From positions 1-8,473 of the forward strand of contig JAJRAP010000235.1 of NCBI GenBank assembly GCA_028679855.1: a stretch of DNA of 8,473 nucleotides. Reading direction: 5' to 3'. This stretch comes from Candidatus Methanoperedens sp. (GTDB lineage Archaea > Halobacteriota > Methanosarcinia > Methanosarcinales > Methanoperedenaceae). Below are positions 1-6,060 of the stretch, piece after piece. Below the pieces are notes generated by a model, which saw only the letters and a list, made by a program, of their open reading frames with translations, had not been told where the DNA came from and did not search any database. Every line of letters starts with the position of its first letter. The stretch's first letter is position 1. Made by a program: the position numbers and the translations under genes.

Positions 1-159
1 AGAAATATCAGGAGAAGATATCTTCATTGCCACAGGAAAACCAATGCTGGAAGCGATACGAAAAGCTTCGTCCGCGCTTTTTGCTATGCTGCCCTGCGTA
101 ACCAGGATCCCATATTTTGAAAGGACTTTTTTTGCCTCATGCTCGGTCAATATCTTCAT
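1..159 (-). CDS. acdB: ADP-forming acetyl/acyl-CoA synthetase, beta subunit (5' part only)
   Basis: The first 53 codons are visible and the gene runs off the left edge. The protein begins MKILTEHEAKKVLSKYGI and continues to GFPVAMKISSPDIS. This is the usual start of the ATP-grasp beta subunit of ADP-forming acyl-CoA synthetases: an N-terminal helix followed by the strand carrying the nucleotide-binding lysine (K46). The family transfers phosphate from the phosphohistidine of the alpha subunit to ADP, conserving acyl-CoA thioester energy as ATP in the cytoplasm. I chose the ATG at 159 because it overlaps the acdA stop as ATGA and has GGGGAG about 6 nt upstream (about 167-172). An in-frame ATG at 165 would sit directly against that Shine-Dalgarno sequence. 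The overlap implies translational coupling to acdA. Acetate versus another acid as substrate cannot be told from this fragment. Confidence 0.9.
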   Translation of the reverse strand, partial: MKILTEHEAKKVLSKYGILVTQGSIAKSADEAFRIASSIGFPVAMKISSPDIS

Positions 160-1559
160 TTGCATCTCCCCATTTTGTCTTCCTGCCCAACTCCGATCTT
201 CACTTTATCAAGAAATTCCTGGTGTTTTATTAAACAAGACAGGGCTTTCACAGCCCGCTCAGGAACTGGGTAATTCGGAATGCATCCGCTCTTGAGTATA
301 TCCACTCCTTCCTCAGTACCTGCCCCGCCCATCCAGCATGCGATAATAGGTTTTCTGCTTTTTGCTTTAATGCATTTCTGCTTCATCTCAACAACGGCTT
401 CTGCTGGGGGCATTGCGCTAAACATCGTGGTATGAACATAAATAACGATAATGGCATCCACATTGGGGTCATCATGAAGCGCCTTTATGGAATTGTCGTA
501 TATCTCGAAAGAAACTGTACCTGCAGTGTCTATTGGATTTGAATTCGACGCGAACTGCGGGATGACCTTTTTTATTTTCTCCCGGGTCTCCGGGGTCAGG
601 TCAACAATATTAATGCCATGCCTCTCGCACTCATCTGCAGCCACTATTGATGCGCCGCCTCCGTTTGACAATATGGCCACATTATTTCCCGAAGGAAGAG
701 GCTGGCATGAGAAAGCAAGCGCTGCATCGAAGAGTTCATCTATATTATCCACACGCAGTATTCCTGCCTGACGGAACGCCGCAGAGTAGACCTCATCAGA
801 GCCTGCGATGGAGCCGGTATGTGAAAAAACAGCTTTGGCGCCCCTCTTCGACCTTCCTGTCTTGATAGCCACGATCGGTTTTCTTACTCTTCGCACTGCG
901 TCTATGAACTCCCTGCCACGTTTTATTCCCTCCACATACATGGCAATGACCCCGGTCGATGGATCATTGTTCAGGTACTCAATAAGGTCAACATCATCAA
1001 CGTCAGCCTTGTTGCCAGTACTTATGACCTTGCACATACCTATTCCTGTATCTATCGTCCACTCAGCCAGAGCAAGACCAAGTGAGCCGCTCTGTGTGAT
1101 GAACGATATCGAACCCGGGCTTGGAAGCCTGCCTATTATGCTTGCATTTAGGCCCGCAGGTTCGTTCACGATTCCAAGCGTATTTGGTCCTATCATTCGC
1201 ATTCCGTATTTTCTTACGATGGACACAAGCTCTTTTTCCAGTTCATTATTTCCCGTTTCACCAAATCCCGCGCTTATCACAATAAGTCCCTTAACACCTT
1301 TTTTCCCGCATTCTTCCACCACGGAAAGAACAAATTTCGCAGGAACGATTATCAACGCCATCTCCACTTCGCCCGGAATGTCAAGGACAGAGTGATACGG
1401 ATCCAGTCCCTGAATATTGGTTTCTCCTGGATTCACAGGATAGACTTCTCCTTTATAAGCGCTCAGGATGTTCTTGAGTATCCGGCCACCCCATTTGATT
1501 TCGTTATTTGACGCCCCGATAACGGCAATGGATCCAGGATAAAATATTGAATCTAACAT
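156..1559 (-). CDS. acdA: ADP-forming acetyl/acyl-CoA synthetase, alpha subunit
   Basis: This 467-residue protein has the size of stand-alone archaeal alpha subunits. Residues 1-130 form a CoA-binding Rossmann domain (FYPGSIAVIGAS near the N-terminus, then MIGPNTLG at 122-129). Residues 150-290 form the first succinyl-CoA-ligase-like domain (FITQSGSLG at 153-161). The third domain, about 290-467, includes ILSNGGGA and a PVPERAVKAL tail. The likely phosphorylated catalytic histidine is H247 in FSHTGSIAG, matching the active-site His of Pyrococcus ACD alpha. With AcdB it catalyses acyl-CoA + ADP + Pi = acid + CoA + ATP. The TGA stop overlaps the acdB ATG, so the pair should be one operon. The ATG at 1559 gives the canonical MLDSIFYPGS start. 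It lacks a Shine-Dalgarno sequence, and a TATA-like box 20-33 nt upstream suggests a leaderless mRNA. Some homologues use aryl or branched acids, so acetate is only the default substrate. Confidence 0.93.
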   Translation of the reverse strand: MLDSIFYPGSIAVIGASNNEIKWGGRILKNILSAYKGEVYPVNPGETNIQGLDPYHSVLDIPGEVEMALIIVPAKFVLSVVEECGKKGVKGLIVISAGFGETGNNELEKELVSIVRKYGMRMIGPNTLGIVNEPAGLNASIIGRLPSPGSISFITQSGSLGLALAEWTIDTGIGMCKVISTGNKADVDDVDLIEYLNNDPSTGVIAMYVEGIKRGREFIDAVRRVRKPIVAIKTGRSKRGAKAVFSHTGSIAGSDEVYSAAFRQAGILRVDNIDELFDAALAFSCQPLPSGNNVAILSNGGGASIVAADECERHGINIVDLTPETREKIKKVIPQFASNSNPIDTAGTVSFEIYDNSIKALHDDPNVDAIIVIYVHTTMFSAMPPAEAVVEMKQKCIKAKSRKPIIACWMGGAGTEEGVDILKSGCIPNYPVPERAVKALSCLIKHQEFLDKVKIGVGQEDKMGRCK

Positions 1560-1579
1560 CTACATGTTAAAGGGTCGGG

Positions 1580-1592
1580 TTAATAAATTAAG
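1580..1592 (-). promoter_or_regulatory. Probable TATA box of acdAB
   Basis: Read on the minus strand this is CTTAATTTATTAA, centred about 26 nt upstream of the acdA ATG at 1559. Transcription would then start at or next to the start codon, which agrees with the absence of a Shine-Dalgarno sequence. The core 1580-1591 is itself a perfect inverted repeat (TTAAT-AA-ATTAA), so it could also be read from the other strand. This is inference from spacing and composition only. Confidence 0.5.
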
Positions 1593-1600
1593 ATTTTGGT

Positions 1601-1612
1601 AAATTATATAAC
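1601..1612 (+). promoter_or_regulatory. Probable TATA box of kptA
   Basis: The sequence AAATTATATAAC lies about 31 nt upstream of the kptA ATG at 1638, which would leave a leader of only a few nucleotides. The 78-bp gap 1560-1637 thus appears to hold two divergent core promoters and nothing else I can recognise. Confidence 0.45.
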
Positions 1613-1637
1613 ATTATGAACCGTATATGAATCCGAA

Positions 1638-2258
1638 ATGATAAAAAATTGTGCCCTTCATGGAGTCTTTAGAGGAACCGAATGTAAATGCGGCGAAGCA
1701 GGGATCCTGATACTGGACGATGAGCAGACAGAAAGGCTTGGTCGCTTCATATCCGGGGCATTGCGCCATTTTCCGGACGACCTTGGACTGGCGATGAACC
1801 AGCACGGCTGGGTTGACGTGGATGTTCTATGCGACGCCATGAGAACGCGGTACAAATGGTCTAATAAAGACAAGCTTTTTTCGATGATAGAATCCGATGA
1901 AAAAGGCAGATACGAGATACAGGGAAGGAAGATCCGCGCAAGGTACGGTCATTCTGTGGATGTTGACCTTGATTATCCCGATACTACACTTCCTGATCTC
2001 TATTATGGGGCAAGCCGCGAGGAAGTTGACATATTACTTGAAAAGGGTATAAGGCCAATAAAACAGAGGTATGTCCACCTGAGCACATCAGTGGATAAAG
2101 CCCTTGAGGTCGCCAAAATCCATACCGATGACCCGTTATTGATCCGCATAAACGCGGAAGAAGCCCGAAAAGATGGGGTGAAGCTGCTTACTGCAAACGA
2201 TAACATAGTGCTTTCTGATGAGATTTTGCCACAGTACCTGAGTTTAGTGCAGGATTAG
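1638..2258 (+). CDS. kptA: RNA 2'-phosphotransferase (Tpt1/KptA family)
   Basis: This 206-residue protein matches the Tpt1/KptA family, which moves an RNA 2'-phosphate to NAD+, giving ADP-ribose 1'',2''-cyclic phosphate and nicotinamide. Residues 1-20 hold a C5-x2-H8 and C16-x-C18 pattern resembling a small zinc-binding extension, which I recall as common in archaeal members. The RNA-binding lobe spans about 32-105 (RFISGALRH at 36-44, NQHGWV at 54-59, IRARYGHS at 99-106). The NAD+ lobe spans about 115-206 (LYYGAS at 121-126, RYVHLS at 144-149). Candidates for the conserved Arg-His-Arg-Arg catalytic set are R43, H44, R100 and R144. The LYYGAS motif departs from the common LYHGT(S/T). Archaeal tRNA splicing by RtcB leaves no 2'-phosphate, so the natural substrate is unclear. 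Some homologues ADP-ribosylate 5'-phosphate ends instead. The gene has its own promoter and lies 38 nt upstream of pyrB. Confidence 0.92.
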   Translation: MIKNCALHGVFRGTECKCGEAGILILDDEQTERLGRFISGALRHFPDDLGLAMNQHGWVDVDVLCDAMRTRYKWSNKDKLFSMIESDEKGRYEIQGRKIRARYGHSVDVDLDYPDTTLPDLYYGASREEVDILLEKGIRPIKQRYVHLSTSVDKALEVAKIHTDDPLLIRINAEEARKDGVKLLTANDNIVLSDEILPQYLSLVQD

Positions 2259-2266
2259 AATCAATT

Positions 2267-2276
2267 AAATTTAAAT
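2267..2276 (+). promoter_or_regulatory. Probable TATA box of pyrBI
   Basis: The A/T-only stretch AAATTTAAAT is centred about 26 nt upstream of the pyrB ATG at 2297. This predicts transcription starting at or beside the start codon. No Shine-Dalgarno sequence precedes pyrB, which fits a leaderless message. The inverted repeat at 2281-2305 lies between this box and the predicted start site and covers the start codon. Confidence 0.5.
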
Positions 2277-2280
2277 CGAA

Positions 2281-2305
2281 AAGCATCATATTAGGTATGA
2301 TGCTT
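2281..2305. promoter_or_regulatory. Perfect 10-bp inverted repeat over the pyrB start, possible operator
   Basis: The arm AAGCATCATA (2281-2290), a 5-nt spacer TTAGG, and the arm TATGATGCTT (2296-2305) form a perfect inverted repeat. The right arm contains both possible pyrB start codons (2297 and 2300). The site occupies the space between the TATA-like box and the expected transcription start, where archaeal repressors often bind. If transcription starts upstream instead, the RNA hairpin would bury the start codon. I see the repeat directly; its function is inferred. Confidence 0.5.
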
Positions 2306-3211
2306 CATCATATCATCTCAATGAAAGATTTTTCACGGGATGAGATTGATATTATTCTTAACAGGGCAAAGGAATTCGAGCCTGTGGCAAGGGGTAAACG
2401 CTCGAACCTGCTGTCAGGAAAAATACTAGCCACGCTTTTCTATGAACCAAGTACGCGCACGCGCATGTCCTTTGAGACAGCAATGAAGCGCCTCGGGGGG
2501 GAAGTGATCGATCTTGGCTCGATAGAATCAAGTTCTATCGTCAAAGGAGAAAACCTTGCGGACACCATCAGGGTAATAGGGAATTATGCGGATTCCATTG
2601 TTCTTCGCCACCCTCGCGAAGGTGCGGCGCGAATGGCAAGTGAGTTCTCTAAGGTACCGTTAATAAATGCCGGGGATGGAGCAGGACATCACCCGACGCA
2701 GACCTTACTTGACCTTTATACAATAATGCGCGAGAGCAGCCTTTCAGGACTCAGGATCGCGCTTGTGGGGGACCTCAAGTATGGCAGGACGGTTCATTCG
2801 CTGGCATATGCCCTGTCGTTGTATCAAGCGGATGTGACACTTGTCTCACCTGCTCAGCTCAAAATGCCCGACGTTATCAAGAAAGACCTGAAAAAACAGG
2901 GGGCTGTTGTCAGAGAAACCACGAGTATTGAAGATGTTGTGGAGGAAGTGGATGTGTTATACGTCACTCGTATTCAGAAAGAGCGCTTCCCGGATCCTGC
3001 CGAGTACCAGAAGGTCGCAGGCGTGTACAGGATAACCGAAGAACTACTTAAAAAAGCCTGCGATAATCTCATTATTATGCATCCTCTACCTCGAGTTGAT
3101 GAGATCGACCCTGCTGTGGACAGGACAAAATTTGCACGTTATTTCGAGCAGTCGTTCTATGGCGTCCCTGTCAGGATGGCGCTGCTTGCGATGGCAATGG
3201 AGGCAGTGTGA
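2297..3211 (+). CDS. pyrB: Aspartate carbamoyltransferase, catalytic chain
   Basis: This 304-residue protein is the catalytic chain that joins carbamoyl phosphate and L-aspartate to give N-carbamoyl-L-aspartate, the committed step of pyrimidine synthesis. The carbamoyl-phosphate loop [13 protein letters not shown] is at 48-60. The 80s loop Lys is K83 in [13 protein letters not shown] is at 102-106 and HHPTQ at 131-135. The aspartate-domain signature VTRIQKERF is at 223-231 and [10 protein letters not shown] at 262-271. All key residues are present and the length is normal. The protein starts [11 protein letters not shown], and the HIIS segment is conserved in the family, so translation must start at 2297 or 2300. 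The TGA stop overlaps the pyrI start (GTGA), which ties the two subunits together. Catalytic trimers would associate with PyrI dimers. Confidence 0.97.
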   Translation: MMLHHIISMKDFSRDEIDIILNRAKEFEPVARGKRSNLLSGKILATLFYEPSTRTRMSFETAMKRLGGEVIDLGSIESSSIVKGENLADTIRVIGNYADSIVLRHPREGAARMASEFSKVPLINAGDGAGHHPTQTLLDLYTIMRESSLSGLRIALVGDLKYGRTVHSLAYALSLYQADVTLVSPAQLKMPDVIKKDLKKQGAVVRETTSIEDVVEEVDVLYVTRIQKERFPDPAEYQKVAGVYRITEELLKKACDNLIIMHPLPRVDEIDPAVDRTKFARYFEQSFYGVPVRMALLAMAMEAV

Positions 3212-3669
3212 TAGAAAAAGAGATGCGTGTTCGCAGGATAGAACACGGGACAGTGATAGACCACATCACTGCTGGACAGGCTCTCAATGTACTGCGCATT
3301 CTTGGAGTGTCAGGCACTACAAGTGCTGTTGTGAGTGTAGCGATGAACGTGTCTTCGGGGGCTATTGGGTTAAAAGATATTGTCAAAGTAGAGGACAGGG
3401 AGCTTGAAGAAGAAGAGGTGGACAGGATATCGCTGATAGCGCCGAACGCTACGATCAATATCATCCGCGATTTTGAAGTTATAGAAAAATACAGGGTCGA
3501 CCTTCCGGAGAGGCTTGAGGGGGTGGTAAAGTGCGCCAACCCGAACTGCATCTCAAATACGAACGAACCGGTTATATCAAAGTTCCTGGTAAATAAGAAA
3601 CCCGTGGAACTGCGATGCATCTATTGCGACCACGTGATATCAGAGGGTATAGCGGAACACCTTATATAA
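3208..3669 (+). CDS. pyrI: Aspartate carbamoyltransferase, regulatory chain
   Basis: This 153-residue protein matches the regulatory chain of aspartate carbamoyltransferase in length and sequence. Residues about 6-100 form the allosteric nucleotide-binding domain ([15 protein letters not shown] at 9-23, then a VSVAMNV strand). Residues about 101-153 form the zinc domain, with four cysteines at C109, C114, C137 and C140 (CANPNC and CIYC), nearly identical in spacing to the E. coli chain. Zinc holds this domain against PyrB; CTP and ATP would bind the N-terminal domain. I chose the GTG at 3208, which overlaps the pyrB stop and has GGAGG at 3199-3203 just upstream. An ATG at 3223 would remove only five residues and is possible. 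Confidence 0.96.
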   Translation: MIEKEMRVRRIEHGTVIDHITAGQALNVLRILGVSGTTSAVVSVAMNVSSGAIGLKDIVKVEDRELEEEEVDRISLIAPNATINIIRDFEVIEKYRVDLPERLEGVVKCANPNCISNTNEPVISKFLVNKKPVELRCIYCDHVISEGIAEHLI

Positions 3670-3688
3670 TTGTACATTGAATAATGTA
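3661..3688 (+). promoter_or_regulatory. TATA-like stretch and small inverted repeat between pyrI and the PHP gene
   Basis: CTTATATAAT at 3661-3670 overlaps the pyrI stop and could be a TATA box with a start site near 3691. Just after it TACATT (3673-3678), spacer GAAT and AATGTA (3683-3688) form a perfect 6-bp inverted repeat. It could be a weak transcript-end hairpin of pyrBI or a protein site for the next gene. No T-run follows, so an intrinsic terminator is not favoured. Confidence 0.3.
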
Positions 3689-3710
3689 TCACTATTAATA
3701 AGGGAGAAAA

Positions 3711-3714
3711 GGAG
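3711..3714 (+). promoter_or_regulatory. Shine-Dalgarno site of the PHP gene
   Basis: GGAG lies 5 nt upstream of the ATG at 3720, and it fixes that start. Its presence means the mRNA must extend upstream of 3711, either from the TATA-like stretch at 3661 or by readthrough from pyrBI. Confidence 0.6.
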
Positions 3715-3719
3715 ATATC

Positions 3720-4598
3720 ATGAGAGAAGATGGAGTGGCAGATGTTCATACGCATACCATGTATTCCGGATTCTCTAAATATTCTTACCTTTCCTTTCCC
3801 GACAGCGTGACAACGCCTAAAAAATCAGTCAGGATCGCTGAAAAAATTGGACTTGACCTTCTGTGCATAACAGACCACAATACGATCAAAGGCGCCGTTG
3901 AAGCCAAGAAATATAACAGCGACCTTGTGGTGATAGGAGAAGAGATCCTTTCAAAAAGTGGAGAAATAATCGGACTTTTCCTTCAGGAAGAGATCAAACA
4001 AGGTTTGAGCGCGGAAAAGACCATAGAACTAATACATGAACAGGATGGGATAGCATTTGCCCCGCATCCGTATAGTGTTTACTGCCCGTGTGTTGGTAAT
4101 AAGCTTCATACACTGAGATTGGATGGTATCGAAGTATTCAATTCATTGCACAGGGACGGGTATTCGAATGCTCTGGCGCTTGAAAGCTGCAACGGACATG
4201 CCAAACTTGGGGGAAGCGATGCGCATTCAAGCAGTATGATAGGATATGGTTACACAACATTTTCCGGTAATTCCCAGGAAGAGTTTCGAAGAGCCATAAA
4301 GAACGGGCAGACGTCATACGGTGGAAAGCCCGCGCCGCTTAAAGATATAGTCAATTACAGCATACGTGTGGCGTATGAATCATCAAAGATGCTCTTGAAT
4401 TTCAATAACATCCAATGCTCTATGTATGATCGAATATCAGAATTAAAAAAATCCCGTAAAATGATGTACCTTATGGGTTCATTTGCATACGCTTTTTCAC
4501 CACTACCTGTTGTCTGCACTCTCATCGGGAACAGATTGTTGAGTGTCAGGGGGCGCAGGAATATGATGAAGCAGAAAAAACCGCCTTTTCGGTTCTAA
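3720..4598 (+). CDS. PHP-domain metal-dependent phosphoesterase with hydrophobic C-terminal segment
   Basis: This 292-residue protein has a complete PHP-type metal site. D8, H10 and H12 lie in ADVHTHTMYS, then D52 and H53 in CITDHNT, E74/E75 after VVIG, H116 in APHPYS, and D167 and H169 in LGGSDAHS. PHP enzymes with this layout hydrolyse phosphoesters using two or three metal ions; the substrate cannot be read from sequence. Beyond about residue 205 the PHP fold ends. A helical region (about 208-245) follows, then a hydrophobic stretch at about 249-270 containing SPLP, flanked by KKSRK before it and a very basic tail (VRGRR, MKQKK) after it. This looks like a membrane-associating hairpin or a single anchor, so the enzyme may sit on the inner face of the membrane. 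It follows pyrI by 50 nt and has a good Shine-Dalgarno site. A role in pyrimidine metabolism is not implied. Confidence 0.85.
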   Translation: MREDGVADVHTHTMYSGFSKYSYLSFPDSVTTPKKSVRIAEKIGLDLLCITDHNTIKGAVEAKKYNSDLVVIGEEILSKSGEIIGLFLQEEIKQGLSAEKTIELIHEQDGIAFAPHPYSVYCPCVGNKLHTLRLDGIEVFNSLHRDGYSNALALESCNGHAKLGGSDAHSSSMIGYGYTTFSGNSQEEFRRAIKNGQTSYGGKPAPLKDIVNYSIRVAYESSKMLLNFNNIQCSMYDRISELKKSRKMMYLMGSFAYAFSPLPVVCTLIGNRLLSVRGRRNMMKQKKPPFRF

Positions 4599-4616
4599 AT
4601 GCTGTGCAAACATTAA

Positions 4617-4625
4617 TTTATTTAA
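4617..4625 (+). promoter_or_regulatory. Probable TATA box of the 79-residue protein gene
   Basis: TTTATTTAA is centred about 22 nt upstream of the ATG at 4643, so transcription would begin at or very near the start codon. No Shine-Dalgarno sequence is visible, which fits leaderless translation. Confidence 0.45.
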
Positions 4626-4642
4626 GAGTATTATAACCGCGC

Positions 4643-4882
4643 ATGGACGAGAACACAGTAAACAGGACTAAAGCTGCCATCAATGCCCTTATTGATATTG
4701 AGCAACTGTGGATAGAGAACACCCCTGACTACAAACTCTCGACGCAGGAATTGTTGGTCCTTAAGAAGAGACTTGAGCGGGCGATGGAGAATGTTTCGAA
4801 GATATATGAAGAGAACAAATTGAAAATGCAGGTTGCAGAAGATGAGATAAATAAGATGCATGAAGGGAAGAGAAAGAAATAA
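4643..4882 (+). CDS. Small coiled-coil-like protein of unknown function
   Basis: I do not recognise a family for this 79-residue protein. It starts MDENTVNRTKAAINALIDIE and is strongly charged and helical in character. From about residue 33 to the end it shows a run of Leu/Val/Ile spaced by charged residues (STQELLVLKKRLERAMENV, then KMQVAEDEINKM), ending in a basic GKRKK tail. This suggests a helical hairpin or dimeric coiled coil; there is no signal peptide, membrane segment or cysteine pair. It has its own TATA-like box and ends 1 nt before a coding-like stretch on the opposite strand. The opposite-strand open frame over the same bases (4631-4915) has no plausible protein features, so I take the plus strand as coding. 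The gene is probably real because of its biased composition and promoter. Confidence 0.65.
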   Translation: MDENTVNRTKAAINALIDIEQLWIENTPDYKLSTQELLVLKKRLERAMENVSKIYEENKLKMQVAEDEINKMHEGKRKK

Positions 4883-4883
4883 T

Positions 4884-4956
4884 TTACGCCAACGCGTAAC
4901 TTGCCGCTTCCTCAATGGCGGCCACTTCCCTCACCTCGATCCCCACATCTCCTGCC
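4884..4956 (-). other. Coding-like +1-frame continuation of the membrane protein gene
   Basis: The convergent gap left by the two flanking genes (4883-4956) is not obviously spacer. On the minus strand, skipping one base at the TGA of the membrane protein gives an open run of 24 codons reading [18 protein letters not shown] and then ASYALA before TAA. Sixteen of the 24 codons end in G or C, and the peptide is rich in Ala and Glu, like an ordinary helical protein tail. It has no start codon with a Shine-Dalgarno site of its own. It is best explained as the original C-terminus displaced by an indel, or by programmed frameshifting or sequence error. Confidence 0.4.
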
Positions 4957-5274
4957 TCACTTCTTGATCATAGTCTCCCCGAACACCCTCTTTATTACCG
5001 GCGCATCCCCGAACACATCCTCGCGCTTACCTTTCCCGTTGATATAAACCGCAACAAGTATTATTGTTAGTCCTACCTGAGGGTTATCCGGGTATTCTAT
5101 AGTGACGATCATCCCGATAAGCGCCATTGCGCCGGCTATCATCCCACGCAGCGCGCCTTTCCTGTATGATATTATCTTTGTGCGGTGGTATATGCGTATA
5201 TCCCGCAGGGTCAGGAAGATTATCGAAAGGAACCCGAATGCAGCGATATAAAAAAATACAATATTATATATCAT
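4957..5274 (-). CDS. Small three-helix membrane protein, unknown function
   Basis: This 105-residue protein has three hydrophobic segments at about 3-22 ([16 protein letters not shown]), 44-60 ([17 protein letters not shown]) and 67-80. A basic loop ([17 protein letters not shown]) joins the first two, so that loop is probably cytoplasmic. The C-terminus from about 81 is soluble and charged ([18 protein letters not shown]). No enzymatic motif is visible and I do not recognise the family. The ATG at 5274 overlaps the stop of the upstream HARP gene as ATGA, so the two are very likely co-translated. The reading frame stops at TGA 4957, but the +1 frame continues with protein-like codons to a TAA at 4884-4886. 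The annotated C-terminus may therefore be shortened by a one-base frameshift. Confidence 0.75.
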   Translation of the reverse strand: MIYNIVFFYIAAFGFLSIIFLTLRDIRIYHRTKIISYRKGALRGMIAGAMALIGMIVTIEYPDNPQVGLTIILVAVYINGKGKREDVFGDAPVIKRVFGETMIKK

Positions 5275-5969
5275 ATCATGCTGGCTGCCTTATCTGGTTT
5301 TGTTCGCTTCAGATATTCCTTTATCATGGCAGGGAACGACTTTGCGTTCACGAAGCGAAGCCCCAACTGCTCTGCCCACTTCTGAATGCCCATGTCGCTT
5401 GCCACCACTGCGGCGTCAAGCTCTTTTGCAAGAAGCAGCACATCGATATCAGGTGCGCTGTCGAGAATACCATAACGCAGCGCACTCCTGTATTTGTCCC
5501 TGAACTTGCTGATTATCTCACCTATGACATTGCGCTCTATCTCAGGCTCTATCTCATGCTTTGATTTTGCCTTGGTTGTGCGGAAGAGGCATTCGGTCGC
5601 TCCGTCCCATATCGCTTCCTCAGCCACGTCCATTCCCTTATTGATGCGCCCTCGCATGAAATCTACATAATCGTAGAATATCTTTGAGGGTATTTTCACC
5701 TCATACCTGTCAGGTGTCTTTTTCACAAGCCATGTATCGATCTTTGCAAGGGTTTCATCGCCGCAGCCGTTGTTCTTTGCAAAGTCCCTCATCTCATTGT
5801 ATACGGATGGGAAAGGGATGTAGCAGCTTATCCCCAGATGCAGGCGCGCTTCTGCTATGGTATCAAGGATGCCGCCCATTGTGACGCAGAGCGTGCCCCC
5901 TCCTTCAAGTTCGCGCGTCTGTGAATCTGTGAGAGCGCTGGTATCAATAACGAATCTCTGACGAATCAT
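5271..5969 (-). CDS. HARP-family PIN ribonuclease (RNA-free RNase P homologue; 'RNA ligase partner protein')
   Basis: This 232-residue protein begins [18 protein letters not shown], the start of the UPF0278 / 'RNA ligase partner' PIN family. Aquifex Aq_880, a minimal protein-only RNase P (HARP), belongs to this family. Candidate metal ligands are D9 (IDTSAL), D170 and D174 (LDSAPDID) and D192 (VVASDMG). The spacings 170-174-192 equal those I recall for Aquifex D138, D142 and D160. The middle region (about 95-160) is helical and would be the oligomerising spike helices. The expected activity is cleavage of tRNA 5' leaders. In Haloferax and Methanosarcina mazei, HARP was reported not to be the main RNase P, so its archaeal role is open. 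No RNA ligase gene is adjacent here. A short C-terminal tail past about 222 precedes the ATGA overlap with the membrane protein gene. Confidence 0.9.
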   Translation of the reverse strand: MIRQRFVIDTSALTDSQTRELEGGGTLCVTMGGILDTIAEARLHLGISCYIPFPSVYNEMRDFAKNNGCGDETLAKIDTWLVKKTPDRYEVKIPSKIFYDYVDFMRGRINKGMDVAEEAIWDGATECLFRTTKAKSKHEIEPEIERNVIGEIISKFRDKYRSALRYGILDSAPDIDVLLLAKELDAAVVASDMGIQKWAEQLGLRFVNAKSFPAMIKEYLKRTKPDKAASMI

Positions 5970-5993
5970 ATATTATATTATTGTCTTTATGCA

Positions 5994-6003
5994 TTAAATA
6001 AAC
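5994..6003 (-). promoter_or_regulatory. Probable TATA box and BRE of the HARP operon
   Basis: On the minus strand AGAAAG is followed by TTTTATTTAA, a good match to an archaeal BRE plus TATA box. It is centred about 30 nt upstream of the HARP ATG at 5969, giving a leader of about 5 nt or none. It lies just downstream of the thi4 terminator-like hairpin, so HARP and the membrane protein gene form a unit separate from thi4. Confidence 0.6.
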
Positions 6004-6016
6004 TTTCTGTTTATGA

Positions 6017-6044
6017 AAAATAAAAACAGGGGCTTATCGCCCCG
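6017..6044 (-). terminator. Terminator-like hairpin plus T-tract after thi4
   Basis: On the minus strand the stem GGGGC (6044-6040), a 5-nt loop and GCCCC (6034-6030) are followed by TG and then TTTTTATTTTT (6027-6017). It begins 16 nt beyond the thi4 stop. Archaeal RNA polymerase terminates at T-tracts, so this is a credible end for the thi4 transcript. It also insulates the HARP promoter. Confidence 0.65.
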
Positions 6045-6060
6045 ATGAACAGTTTCAGCC

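Noticed and set aside
14..25. 12-nt palindrome GAAGATATCTTC
   Set aside because: It lies within acdB coding sequence at conserved codons (MKISS region), and a palindrome of this length is expected by chance about as often as seen.
808..1395. 195-codon plus-strand open frame opposite acdA
   Set aside because: It lies entirely inside acdA on the other strand, has Ser/Pro/Thr-rich shadow composition and no family features.
3171..3620. 149-codon minus-strand open frame opposite pyrB/pyrI
   Set aside because: It is a shadow of pyrI, whose zinc cysteines and family length are clear; the Ser-rich translation has no features of its own.
1638..5969. kptA and HARP as parts of one RNA-repair system
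   Set aside because: They are on opposite strands, in separate transcription units with unrelated genes between them, and no RNA ligase is present in the window.
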